Assembly (NCBI GenBank): GCA_044350425.1
Contig: JBILHS010000008.1
Location: 27,404-91,403, forward strand
DNA length: 64,000 nucleotides
DNA from: M3007 sp044350425
GTDB taxonomy: Bacteria > Bacteroidota > Bacteroidia > Chitinophagales > Saprospiraceae
Direction: 5' to 3'
Positions 52,902 to 60,923 of the stretch are shown here, piece by piece. Numbering within the stretch: position 1 is the first letter of the stretch; each line of letters opens with the position of its first letter. Position numbers and translations under genes: made by a program. The notes beneath the pieces were generated by a model, which did no database searches, was not told the origin of the DNA, and saw only the letters and a list, made by a program, of their open reading frames with translations.

Positions 52902-53660
52902 ATGACACGAATAACCGTTGCTATCATAGTTTTTGCGACGTTTTTTACTGCTGTAAACCAAATTATAGGACAAGATTTTCGGGTGCAGATAGCTGCCTAC
53001 GGGGAATCCATGCCAGCGTCTTATTTCAAGGAGTACGGCATCGTGGATTACGTGGAAACGAGCGATCAACTTGGGATTTACAGATACATGACCGGTGCAT
53101 TCAATACCCGGGATGCTGCAGAAGCCCTCCGGAAAGAAGTTGAAGCAAAAGGGTTTCCCTACGCCCGCATTATAGACCGGGAAGAACAACGGGTGCTTTG
53201 CGGCGCAGGCTGTCCAATCGTGCAAAACGGAATGGTTTATCGGCAGGATCTACAGCAGCAGGAGACCAGCAACACCATCTATTTTGATTTTGGACAATTT
53301 AGCCTGGGCCCAGAGTCCAAGACGACACTCAATTGGTTTTACGAGCAATTGCGCGATAACCCGGCCATCAAACTTAAGATACACGCTTTTACGGACGGGG
53401 TAGGGAGCAGAGATGCCAACCTGGAGCTATCGGCCAACCGGTCGCGTGCCGCCAGAAATTATCTGGTGTACAAAGGAATCCGTGCAGATCGTATGCTTAT
53501 GGAAGTATTCGGGGAAGCAAATCCGATTTTGGCGAATAAGGATGAACGCGACGACAAAACAGATGCCCCAGAAAACCGCAAATGGAACCGCAGGGTAGTG
53601 CTTGAACTGGTCAAAGATTTCGGAGAAGCGGCCAACAGTTCTTCCGTAATTAGCAACTAG
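52902..53660 (+). CDS. OmpA-family protein with N-terminal SPOR-like domain
   Basis: A 252-residue exported protein (signal peptide about 1-24, ending IIGQ). Residues 25-90 resemble a SPOR domain that binds denuded peptidoglycan (FRVQIAAYGES; YRYMTGAFNTRDAAEALRK). The C-terminal OmpA-like domain (about 115-240) has IYFDFGQFSLGPES, LKIHAFTDGVGSRDANLEL and NRKWNRRVVLEL, for binding of the peptidoglycan peptide. It probably helps attach the outer membrane to the wall, at or near division sites. A promoter-like tacttttg lies at 52865-52872. Confidence 0.82.
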   Translation: MTRITVAIIVFATFFTAVNQIIGQDFRVQIAAYGESMPASYFKEYGIVDYVETSDQLGIYRYMTGAFNTRDAAEALRKEVEAKGFPYARIIDREEQRVLCGAGCPIVQNGMVYRQDLQQQETSNTIYFDFGQFSLGPESKTTLNWFYEQLRDNPAIKLKIHAFTDGVGSRDANLELSANRSRAARNYLVYKGIRADRMLMEVFGEANPILANKDERDDKTDAPENRKWNRRVVLELVKDFGEAANSSSVISN

Positions 53661-53701
53661 AAGTAACAAGTTAAAAGTTGAAAGTTAAAAGTTTCAAGTT
53701 G

Positions 53702-53745
53702 AAAGGGGCAAGTACTCGGGAGACCCAAGGATACTTGCCCCTTTT
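53702..53745. terminator. Bidirectional terminator between the OmpA gene and ruvA
   Basis: Arms aaaggggcaagta (53702-53714) and tacttgccccttt (53732-53744) pair perfectly around a 17-base loop, with a T-rich flank. It is set in longer, less perfect complementary tracts of the aagttgaaagtt type. Placed between convergent genes. Confidence 0.85.
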
Positions 53746-53763
53746 AACTTTCAACTTGTAACT

Positions 53764-54360
53764 TTAAACCGCTAACGCTTTCAGGGAAAGTTTGATAAGG
53801 TCTTCTACCCGGGCTACATTTGGATGGTCGCGAATCACCGCATTGATGGCTTTCTGAACTGCTATTCTATTGAAACCGAGTGAGATGAGGGCAGAAAGCG
53901 CTTCCTCCCTTACCACATTATCCACCATAGACGGCAGGAGCGAAGGCGCGTCGGGCGCCTCTTTGGTGAGTTTGCTTTTAAGATCTAATATGATCTGTTT
54001 GGCTGTTTTTGCGCCGATTCCTTTTACTTTTTGGAGCACATGTGCCTGTTCACCGATGATAGAGGCCCTTATCTCATCCACGGTCATGGAAGAAAGAATG
54101 AGTTGAGCCGTCGTGGCGCCAACGCCTGTTACACCAATTAGCTGGACAAACATGCCCCGCTCTACCTGCGTGGCAAAGCCGTACAAGGTGTGGGAATCTT
54201 CTTTAACAATTAAGTGGGTATAAACGGTAGACCGCTCTTGTCCCTGCAAAGCCGTGTAAGTGCTGAGCGGAATGTTTACATGAAAACCAATCCCATTGAC
54301 CTCCAGGGTAATAAAGGCCGGCGAACGATAAGTGATCTCTCCTTTTAGATATGCGTACAT
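53764..54360 (-). CDS. ruvA: Holliday junction branch migration protein RuvA
   Basis: A 198-residue DNA-binding protein that targets the RuvB motor to Holliday junctions during recombination repair. The N-terminal OB-fold reads MYAYLKGEITYRSPAFITLE, the helix-hairpin-helix region contains LIGVTGVGATTAQLIL and VKGIGAKTAKQIILDLK, and the C-terminal domain III binds RuvB (LISLGFNRIAVQKAIN). Length is normal. Immediately upstream is a 14-bp tandem repeat, which may affect expression. Confidence 0.96.
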   Translation of the reverse strand: MYAYLKGEITYRSPAFITLEVNGIGFHVNIPLSTYTALQGQERSTVYTHLIVKEDSHTLYGFATQVERGMFVQLIGVTGVGATTAQLILSSMTVDEIRASIIGEQAHVLQKVKGIGAKTAKQIILDLKSKLTKEAPDAPSLLPSMVDNVVREEALSALISLGFNRIAVQKAINAVIRDHPNVARVEDLIKLSLKALAV

Positions 54361-54373
54361 TTTTTATAGGTAT

Positions 54374-54443
54374 GATGTATGAACTATGATGTATGAACTA
54401 TGATGTATGAACTATGATGTATGAACTATGATGTATGAACTAT
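54374..54443. repeat. Five perfect 14-bp tandem repeats upstream of ruvA
   Basis: The unit gatgtatgaactat is repeated five times without change from 54374 to 54443. It ends 13 bases before the ruvA start codon, so it occupies the leader or promoter of ruvA. A 14-bp unit is not a multiple of three, and expansion would alter promoter spacing or the leader. Confidence 0.95.
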
Positions 54444-54516
54444 GAACCAGCACGGAGCATAGATGACGCATTCCCGCACTTGAAACTTGACACTTTTAAC
54501 TTGAAACCTAAAACGC

Positions 54517-54987
54517 TTACTTCTTTCCAGCTTTTTCAACGGTTAAACCAATGGTTTTCAGGCCTGGTAAAGGGTCTTGTCTGCCAAACTGTTCCAGGGT
54601 AATCGTGTAATCACCTGCCTTTTCAAAAAAAGCATTTTGCTGAATGGGGATCTGAGTTTTACATATTCCACCGGAACATTTGCCTGCCGCATTGCCGTTT
54701 GGATCAAAAAGATCAAAAGAGAGGGGCTTACTCAGGCGTTTTCCGTCTGGAAAGCGTGTGTAGAATTTTATATAGATGTTTTGACTTGGAAAGGAGTCGG
54801 CATATGCAAAGTCAACATGGATGTTGTAAAGCGCAGTGGTGTCGGTTACCGTAAATTTAAAATCCAGGGTGTCGCGATAGGCCCATTGGCTGTTTGGTAT
54901 CGTTTTTTCTGCTTCAAACAGGTAGTCAGGCCCGCAAGCGCTGAGGCTGACAACGATGAATGTTAAAAAAATAAAAAGAATTTTCAT
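54517..54987 (-). CDS. gldH: Gliding motility lipoprotein GldH
   Basis: A 156-residue lipoprotein: signal FLTFIVVSLSAC with the lipidated Cys18, then the GldH-type sequence EAEKTIPNSQWAYRDTLDF, with SFDLFDPNGNAAGKCSGGI and a C-terminal ITLEQFGRQDPLPG. GldH is required for gliding motility in Flavobacterium johnsoniae and is found across Bacteroidota. Its presence agrees with the T9SS cargo proteins in the window. It is transcribed toward ruvA. Confidence 0.9.
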   Translation of the reverse strand: MKILFIFLTFIVVSLSACGPDYLFEAEKTIPNSQWAYRDTLDFKFTVTDTTALYNIHVDFAYADSFPSQNIYIKFYTRFPDGKRLSKPLSFDLFDPNGNAAGKCSGGICKTQIPIQQNAFFEKAGDYTITLEQFGRQDPLPGLKTIGLTVEKAGKK

Positions 54988-55034
54988 AGAACAAGGATTG
55001 TCTAAGTAGCGATGAAGTTATTATACGATACTAC

Positions 55035-55613
55035 TCAGGAGGATTTGAACGGCCGCTTTTCACAACTGATCACGATGGCCGGAGGAATGTTAAATGGTAC
55101 GATTTCTACACTCAGATTGCCGAAAACACGGCGATAGAGCCTCAAAAGCAAGGGGGAGTAGTGAAACTGAATAAACCGCCCGCCATCACGAAGCCAATCC
55201 ATACAGGCTTTGGTGATACTTTCGGTCAAAGATTCGGGGAGCATCACAAAGGGAATTCCTGAAATAAAATAATCCACTTCAACAATGCCCAATTTCTGAA
55301 AATGCAGCCCCATGTTTTCAGCAGAATCGTGGACAATCGTCATGCGGGGATCATTAAAGGTGGTCCGGATCTTTTCCACAAAAACCGGATTGATCTCAAA
55401 AATAACCAAACGTGCCTGAGGGCTCAATCGATCGAGAATAAAACGGGTGATTACGCCATTCCCAGGGCCTAATTCGACAACGGTCTTTGCTTTCGCGGGG
55501 TCTATTTTATTCGCCACTGCCCGACACAAAAAGCGTGAACTTGGCGATACACTCCCCGTTAAACGAAGGTTGCGTAAGCTTTCCCGAAGGAATTCGATGC
55601 GGTGCTTTCCCAA
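55035..55613 (-). CDS. SAM-dependent methyltransferase (phospholipid N-methyltransferase-like)
   Basis: A 192-residue protein starting MGKHRIEFLRESLRNLRLTG. It has SGSV-type sequence SVSPSSRFLCRAVANKI, the SAM motif TVVELGPGNGVITRFIL, FEINPVFVEKIRTTF and a motif IV-like SGIPFVMLPESL. This architecture matches the PmtA-like enzymes that methylate phosphatidylethanolamine. The activity here is untested; a related rRNA adenine methyltransferase fold is the alternative. It lies 47 bases upstream of gldH. Confidence 0.83.
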   Translation of the reverse strand: MGKHRIEFLRESLRNLRLTGSVSPSSRFLCRAVANKIDPAKAKTVVELGPGNGVITRFILDRLSPQARLVIFEINPVFVEKIRTTFNDPRMTIVHDSAENMGLHFQKLGIVEVDYFISGIPFVMLPESLTESITKACMDWLRDGGRFIQFHYSPLLLRLYRRVFGNLSVEIVPFNIPPAIVISCEKRPFKSS

Positions 55614-55683
55614 GTGCTTGATTGTTAACTATTGACGGCTGATTTTTGGCAAAGGAGCTAGATTTTCCAAGCCGTTCGCAGGA

Positions 55684-57816
55684 TCAACCTCTGACATACC
55701 CTGCAAGGTCAGGATACTTTTTCAAAAGTGCTACGGCCTCGGCCTTTGAAATTCTGATTCCATTCAGATAAGCCACTACACTGGCTTCCGTAAAGCCCTG
55801 GCTGATCAGTTCTTTGCGCAGTTGTGCAGCTTCACCGTGTTGTTTGAAGAGGCCTGCAGTGTAGCGGTAAGCGTTGGTTCCGGGTTGTGTTTCAATCATG
55901 AGGTCTCCAAACATCGCCAGTGCATCGTTGGTCAGGATCTGGCGCGTTATGGCTGCCTCCACACGATAGGAAAGCCCCGCAGTAGCCGTTTTCAGGCGTT
56001 TTGCACCCGGCGAAGCCATGAATTCGGAAACAAAGGGTTGTTCGATCCGGAATCTGAGCGGCAATGCATCCACGCTTGTCAACTGGAGTTCAATGCGGCG
56101 GTTCAAACCTGGCGCAGCAGGGTTGGGCATTGCATCCAATACCTCCCGGGCGATCGGATAGTTGGGCCCGGCACTGCGCAGCAAAATTTTTGAAGCGGGC
56201 ACGCCACGTTCCGCTAAGGCTTTGCCGACAATCTCGGCGCGTTTGATGCCGTTGTACAGGTCAAATTTGGGTGGTCCGGATGCATCCGTAAATACAGTCA
56301 CAAAGATGCTGGTCTGGGGGTAATTGCGCGCAAGTCCGGCCATCTGTTCTACGACCTTCAGGTTGTCATCACTCAAAACGTCTTTGTCTGAACTATAGGG
56401 CAGGGTAGGAACCACAATTTCTGCAATTTCCTGTGCGACTCCTGCATTGGGGTCTGCTTGTGCGAAAAGGGCAGTTTGCTGTGGAGACACTTGTTCTGGC
56501 TGCGCTTCTTTGAAATAAGTGATGTAAAGGTCACGCTGCCCCATTCCCTCTAAACGATCCGAGGCAAAAAAGGCAGAACGTCCATCCGAAGCAAGGTGGA
56601 AATAAGCATCGTTTTCGGGAGAATTGATGGGTGTCCCAAGGTTAACGGGATTTTGCCATACTCGTTTTTTTGCATCAAATACGGTCTTGAAATTATCGAG
56701 TCCGCCCATGCTTTCGATCCGGTTGCTGCTGAAGAAAAGCGTGGTACCATCATTGGCCAGGAAAGGCATATCCTCGTCATAGGCAGTATTCACCTCCGCG
56801 CCCAGATTGACCGGCACGGCCCAGGTCGAATCGGCCCAAACCGTCCACCAGAGGTCCAGACCACCGTAACCACCCGCCCTTCGACTGGCAAAAATGATCG
56901 TAAAGTCGTTGAAAAAGAAGGGGTTGCAATCACCTTCTTCAGCCATTACCGGGCTTTTAAAAGCGGGAGCCTGGATCGAATATTCATCTTTTCGCGCTGC
57001 AGTATCGGCCAGTATTTCGCCACTATACAAGGTGAACCCGCGAAAGAAATACAGGATCTGGCCATTGGCATTGAAACCAAGCGGCACCTCAAAACGGGAG
57101 GTATTGAGCAATCCGCCGAGTCCGCCCTGAAGTTCCCATCCGCTGTTGGCAAGCTGCGCTGCATACATATCACTGCACCATTGGCCACGTTGGGTATCTT
57201 CATAACCCCCATCATTCCGCATACCCCCCACACTTCCGGAGCGGGCTGCAGCAAAATAAATCCGGTCTGTATGGTTTACAGAGGGCATGGGCGCAAACTC
57301 ATCGCCTGCTGAATTGACCCGGTCTCCCAGATTTTCCACGAGTGCAACCTGTTCATTTTGAATGGCTTGCATCCCGGTCACGCATCGGCGTATGTTGTCA
57401 ATGGCATTTGCGCGCAAGGGGTGGCGTTCGCCACAGACTTTCAAAAAGGATTTGTATGCAAGGATGGCCTTTTCCCATTCTCCCAAGGCATGGCGCGTAC
57501 GGGCGAGGTAATAGAAACGTTCCGGATCTTTACTGTCCGGGGCTTTTGCCGCAACATATTCCAGATATCGGCGGGCTTCTTCACCACGACGGAGTTGGTA
57601 AAGGGAGATGCCCAGCTTGGTAAGCACCTCAAAATCGCCCGGCTTCGCCGTCTGGTATTGGGCCAGAAGGGTCTGCGCCTCCTGCCAATGGCCAAGGCTA
57701 AAGGCTCGTTCGCCATTGCGTTTGGCTTCGGCAGGACTTTGCGCAGAAGTTTTTACGGAATGACAAAAGATGGCTAGAACAATAAGCAAAACAGGTATTC
57801 GTGCAGCGCGTGGCAT
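55684..57816 (-). CDS. PorE-like protein: TPR, PD40 propeller, OmpA and SPOR-like domains
   Basis: A 710-residue exported protein (start at 57816, MPRAARIPVLLIVLAIF; signal ending KTSAQ). In order: TPR repeats (about 28-155; GERAFSLGHWQEAQTLL), a WD40-like PD40 propeller (about 165-440; DRIYFAAARSGSVGG; TIIFASRRAGGYGGLDLWW; FFASDRLEGMGQRDLYI), an OmpA-like peptidoglycan-binding domain (about 470-585; NRRIELQL) and a SPOR-like tail. This resembles PorE, a periplasmic lipoprotein-associated component of the T9SS that contacts peptidoglycan. The SPOR-like tail is unusual for PorE. Assignment as the actual PorE is inference. Confidence 0.82.
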   Translation of the reverse strand: MPRAARIPVLLIVLAIFCHSVKTSAQSPAEAKRNGERAFSLGHWQEAQTLLAQYQTAKPGDFEVLTKLGISLYQLRRGEEARRYLEYVAAKAPDSKDPERFYYLARTRHALGEWEKAILAYKSFLKVCGERHPLRANAIDNIRRCVTGMQAIQNEQVALVENLGDRVNSAGDEFAPMPSVNHTDRIYFAAARSGSVGGMRNDGGYEDTQRGQWCSDMYAAQLANSGWELQGGLGGLLNTSRFEVPLGFNANGQILYFFRGFTLYSGEILADTAARKDEYSIQAPAFKSPVMAEEGDCNPFFFNDFTIIFASRRAGGYGGLDLWWTVWADSTWAVPVNLGAEVNTAYDEDMPFLANDGTTLFFSSNRIESMGGLDNFKTVFDAKKRVWQNPVNLGTPINSPENDAYFHLASDGRSAFFASDRLEGMGQRDLYITYFKEAQPEQVSPQQTALFAQADPNAGVAQEIAEIVVPTLPYSSDKDVLSDDNLKVVEQMAGLARNYPQTSIFVTVFTDASGPPKFDLYNGIKRAEIVGKALAERGVPASKILLRSAGPNYPIAREVLDAMPNPAAPGLNRRIELQLTSVDALPLRFRIEQPFVSEFMASPGAKRLKTATAGLSYRVEAAITRQILTNDALAMFGDLMIETQPGTNAYRYTAGLFKQHGEAAQLRKELISQGFTEASVVAYLNGIRISKAEAVALLKKYPDLAGYVRG

Positions 57817-57863
57817 AGCGGACGGTTTTTGAAACGCAAAGGTAGCTGCCAAAGCGGAAGGTA

Positions 57864-58038
57864 TTAGAATTGTGCACTCATTTCTATACCAGATGCTTTA
57901 TTGCTCCAGGATTGGTTTTCAACTTGATGGATCAAAACATTTTTTGTCCAGCCGAATTTTTTGGTCATCCGGAGGTAGAATTCACGCTGGAGCTCGTCTT
58001 TGCATTTACTCATGATAACCAGATTTTTCGCCCAACTT
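57864..58038 (-). pseudogene. DUF1016 (YhcG-type) nuclease-domain remnant
   Basis: The minus strand reads SWAKNLVIMSKCKDELQREF, YLRMTKKFGWTKNVLIHQVE and NQSWSNKASG before a TAA at 57864. This is the DUF1016 N-terminal region found in YhcG-like PD-(D/E)XK nuclease-domain proteins. The fragment abuts the left end of element B at 58040, so the element apparently cut off the remainder. No trace of the rest is found on the other side. It is non-functional. Confidence 0.8.
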
Positions 58039-58039
58039 A

Positions 58040-58198
58040 GAGGCTGTCTCCTAAGTTAATCCCAATCCGAAGCGACCATAGATTATTTCGTTTTTTCTGG
58101 CACAAACCTTCCAGGTTTTTAAAATCTGGAAGGTTTATCGACCCGAAAGGAATATAATTTGGTTTAAATCTTGGGCGAAAGACTTTTGAGACAGCCTC
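58040..58198. mobile_element. MITE-like element B, copy 2 (159 bp)
   Basis: Termini gaggctgtctcctaagt and acttttgagacagcctc are inverted. The core contains agcgaccatagattatttcg, shared with 8037-8190, and a complete hairpin, aaccttccag followed by tttttaaaat and ctggaaggtt. Similar termini are common among Bacteroidota insertion sequences, but the parent is not identified. It ends 2 bases from the stop of the SRPBCC gene. Confidence 0.85.
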
Positions 58199-58199
58199 T

Positions 58200-58631
58200 T
58201 CAGATGGATGATCCTTCCATCAGTTTTTTCAACGAATTAGCCAGCAAGGTCCAACTCCCCACCGCATGCACTTTTTTTTCCAGCGTATCTATGTTGCGCT
58301 GGCTGATGCTGAGTACCGTGCTGTTGCCTTTTGATTTTACCCGATAGATGATGGTTTGATAGTTTTCCGGCCGATCTTCGAGATTGGAAAAAGAACTGAG
58401 GTAATCATACTGAAGCATTTTTTGTGGCTCGTATTTTAAAACGGTGCCCTTGTCTTCATAAGGTGTACCTTCCCACTCACCCCGAAAAAAAATGGGTGTG
58501 CCAGGAACCCAGGTGGTGACCATTTGGGTGCCGAAAAAATACTGTTTGACCAACTCCGGAAGGGTCAAACCTTCCCACACTTTATGGATGGGTGCGTGAA
58601 TGGTGCGTTGAACCTTTGCTGTGAAACTCAT
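58200..58631 (-). CDS. SRPBCC (START/AHSA1-like) domain protein
   Basis: A 143-residue cytosolic protein starting MSFTAKVQRTIHAPIHKVWE. The helix-grip fold is recognisable from WEGLTLPELVKQYFFGTQM, RGEWEGTPYEDKGTVL and WTLLANSLKKLMEG. It should bind a hydrophobic ligand or Hsp90-type partner, as in the AHSA1-like SRPBCC group. The chosen start excludes an upstream ATG that adds 14 non-family residues. Its stop is immediately next to element B; the protein length is normal, so the element has not truncated it. Confidence 0.82.
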   Translation of the reverse strand: MSFTAKVQRTIHAPIHKVWEGLTLPELVKQYFFGTQMVTTWVPGTPIFFRGEWEGTPYEDKGTVLKYEPQKMLQYDYLSSFSNLEDRPENYQTIIYRVKSKGNSTVLSISQRNIDTLEKKVHAVGSWTLLANSLKKLMEGSSI

Positions 58632-58697
58632 GCTGATGGATTTGAAAATTTGTAGTTGTGATTTCAACCACAAAGGACATTCAAGGCACTGACAGCC

Positions 58698-59422
58698 CTA
58701 TGTCAGTGGGGATTCGGGATTTTCAATCCTTTCTTTTTGAGCCTGATCGAGGTATTCGTGGAGGCCGATATGATCGCTCTTTCTGAAAGGTTGGAGGGTA
58801 ATATTCATGCTTTCGATGCGTGAAATGCGAAAGTCCCGATAATTTTGTCGGGTGTGGCATCAGGCAATAAGATGCCAGTTTAGGGAGTAAAAGGTCAGCC
58901 CAATGGGTCCACCTCCCGGATACTTTGCTCCTCCTGAACGTTTTGGTAGCGGATCCGGACAATGGTTTTGTTGACAATGGCGCTTTGTAAAGGACTGAGA
59001 TATTCCGTAGAAGGCATCAGATGCAGGTAATTATCCGGTATAAAATGTGCGGAGGTAGCCTGCGATTGATCCATTTTCTCCTGCTGTGACCTGCCCAATA
59101 CCATTTTTATTTTGGCTAAGGCACTGCCAAAATGCTTCTGAATGGACTTGTCGGCAAATCGGACGATCAGGGGTTCAGCCAGCGAAAGCGCGTTGGCTTC
59201 TTCTACCGTGAGCGATACGGGCGGAAGGAAAAAAAACGGATCAACGGAATACCCTTTCTCTGGCACAAAGGAAACGGGCACTCCGATCTCGCCAATGGCC
59301 CGAAGATCCCGGAATACCGTTCGTTCACTGATGTTGAAATGTTCGGAGATCTGCAAAATGGTCCGGTGCTTTTTAGATTGCAGGAGGGTAATGATGCCCA
59401 TGAGACGGTCAATGCGGTTCAT
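58698..59422 (-). pseudogene. YafY/WYL-type transcriptional regulator with two lesions
   Basis: The N-terminal helix-turn-helix is intact (RIDRLMGIITLLQSKKHRT, ISERTVFRDLRAIGEIGV) and the middle WYL part begins (PSTEYLSPLQSAIVN; REVDPLG). A one-base loss near 58899-58908 shifts the frame. The continuing frame reads GLTFYSLNWHLIA, then a TGA at 58860-58862 where family members have Trp, then CHTRQNYRDFRISRIESMN and YLDQAQKERIENPE to a TAG at 58698. Two independent defects argue for real inactivation, although the frameshift alone could be a consensus error. It would have regulated the adjacent FMN reductase, with which it overlaps by 4 bases. Confidence 0.85.
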
Positions 59423-59946
59423 TGGACAAGTTTACTAAATGCGTTTATAAATGCCTTTATCTCGAGGGTCGTCTGTTCATCTTTTAGCTTGCCATCCCGA
59501 TCTAGCTTCCCCTTGACCCCCGGAATCAGCAGGCGGGTTCCGGGACTGAATTTTGCTCCAATCGTTTTCATGACCAGACGTAATTCTTCATGTCCTTTTT
59601 TGCCGCTAGCTGAAGCAGTGATCAGCCCGGTAGGTTTATCCGTGAAAACAAGGGTAGAAACCAGCCACTCCAGGGCGTTTTTTAAACTGCCGGGCAGGCT
59701 GAACACATATTCAGGAGTACAGATCAATACCCCATCCGCAGCAGCGATTTGTTTGCGAAAGGCAAGAACCGCTTCGGGCGGATTTTCTCCATCCAGATCA
59801 GGATTGAAATGTGGGAGTCGGGCAATGCTTTCAAAGACCTCGATTTCGTACATATCCCGGGTTAAATCAGCAATGATCTGAATCAAAGACGCATTGGCTG
59901 AATGGCTTCGGGTGCTTCCGGAGATCGCAAGAATTCGTTTTTTCAC
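59419..59946 (-). CDS. NADPH-dependent FMN reductase
   Basis: A 175-residue flavodoxin-fold enzyme that reduces quinones or azo compounds with NAD(P)H. It carries the N-terminal phosphate-binding motif AISGSTRSHSAN, then LICTPEYVFSLPGSLKNALEW and PTGLITASASGKKG. Length matches the family. It ends with ATGA overlapping the start of the WYL regulator, so the two are translationally coupled. The regulator is now broken, so control of this gene may have changed. Confidence 0.9.
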   Translation of the reverse strand: MKKRILAISGSTRSHSANASLIQIIADLTRDMYEIEVFESIARLPHFNPDLDGENPPEAVLAFRKQIAAADGVLICTPEYVFSLPGSLKNALEWLVSTLVFTDKPTGLITASASGKKGHEELRLVMKTIGAKFSPGTRLLIPGVKGKLDRDGKLKDEQTTLEIKAFINAFSKLVQ

Positions 59947-60044
59947 GAGGTTAATTTTGGGGCAAATATCAAGAACCCTTCGTTGTCATCAGGTCTCTTT
60001 TACTTTGCAGGGCTTTTTAAACACTTTTAAAAGAGTCTTAAACC

Positions 60045-60509
60045 ATGCAGATCATTCGTACCAACTCAGATCATCCCGATTTTCGGACATTGGTGACCCT
60101 GCTCGATCAGGATCTGGCCGTACGGGATGGCGAAGACCATGCGTTTTATCAACAGTTCAATCAGGTAGATAAGATCAAACACGTGGTGCTGGCATTTCAG
60201 GAGAACCAGGCCGTTGGATGTGGCGCGATCCGCGCCTATGCTCCGGGTGTAATGGAAGTAAAACGTATGTTCGTTTTGCCAGAGTATCGTGGGAAAGGGG
60301 TCGCAGGAGCTGTTTTATCTGCATTGGAGACCTGGGCGTCCGAATTAGGCTATACGCGCTGCATCCTGGAAACCGGTCAAATGCAGCCGGAAGCGATCCG
60401 GCTTTACCTGAAATCCGGGTATGCCATCATGCTCAACTATGGGCAGTACGAAGGAATTGAAAACAGCATTTGTATGGAAAAAGTGTTATTTCGGCATCCG
60501 GTGAAGTAA
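60045..60509 (+). CDS. GNAT family N-acetyltransferase
   Basis: A 154-residue cytosolic enzyme that moves an acetyl group from acetyl-CoA to an amine. The acetyl-CoA loop is VKRMFVLPEYRGKGVAGAVL, followed by LETWASELGYTRCILETG and a C-terminal KSGYAIMLNYGQY. The substrate is unknown. It stands between convergent and divergent neighbours and is probably transcribed alone. Confidence 0.9.
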   Translation: MQIIRTNSDHPDFRTLVTLLDQDLAVRDGEDHAFYQQFNQVDKIKHVVLAFQENQAVGCGAIRAYAPGVMEVKRMFVLPEYRGKGVAGAVLSALETWASELGYTRCILETGQMQPEAIRLYLKSGYAIMLNYGQYEGIENSICMEKVLFRHPVK

Positions 60510-60521
60510 AAGAAGCCAATT

Positions 60522-60902
60522 TTATTGCGCTTTGCCCAAAAGAGAAAAAAGGTAAATCAGATATACAAATTGGATCAAGCCTAACAATGCCCAGGAGAAA
60601 AGCATGGCCATCGCGATTAATTTGGAACGCTTGATTTTTCTTAGCAAACGATGCTCGTTCGGGTGTCCGATAACAGCCTTTCGCGGTCTTTTTGCTTTGA
60701 CCAATACGACCACGGCAAGAATAAATCCAAGCCCCAAAAGCAAGATAGCTGGTAGCGCCAGAATGGCCGTTCCGTTGGAAAGAAAAATGGAGTCGCAATC
60801 GCCGGTGTAAACAGACGAGATGCTGCGCGTAAAAGCGGATGGTATACAGCCTAATAGTCCAACTTGAAGGAGGAGGATCTTTAAATTGTATCGTGCCATC
60901 AT
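60522..60902 (-). CDS. Hypothetical membrane protein, two to three TM helices
   Basis: A 126-residue protein not recognised. The N-terminal ~24 residues look like a cleavable or membrane segment (NLKILLLQVGLLGCIPSAF). Two strong helices lie at about 47-67 (AILALPAILLLGLGFILAVVV, of which a part is given) and 94-118 (AMAMLFSWALLGLIQFVYLIY). A basic loop (VKAKRPRKAVIG) sits between them. It lies 22 bases upstream of the moxR gene stop, on the same strand, so it may be co-transcribed. Confidence 0.6.
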   Translation of the reverse strand: MMARYNLKILLLQVGLLGCIPSAFTRSISSVYTGDCDSIFLSNGTAILALPAILLLGLGFILAVVVLVKAKRPRKAVIGHPNEHRLLRKIKRSKLIAMAMLFSWALLGLIQFVYLIYLFSLLGKAQ

Positions 60903-60923
60903 GGAAAATATACTTTATAAAAA

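Noticed and set aside
54374..54443. The 14-bp repeat considered as a CRISPR or iteron array
   Set aside because: Units are directly adjacent with no spacers, and no replication initiator gene is nearby.
58860..58862. TGA in the WYL gene considered as recoding to Trp or selenocysteine
   Set aside because: Other genes here stop at TGA normally, and the same gene carries an independent frameshift, so inactivation is simpler.
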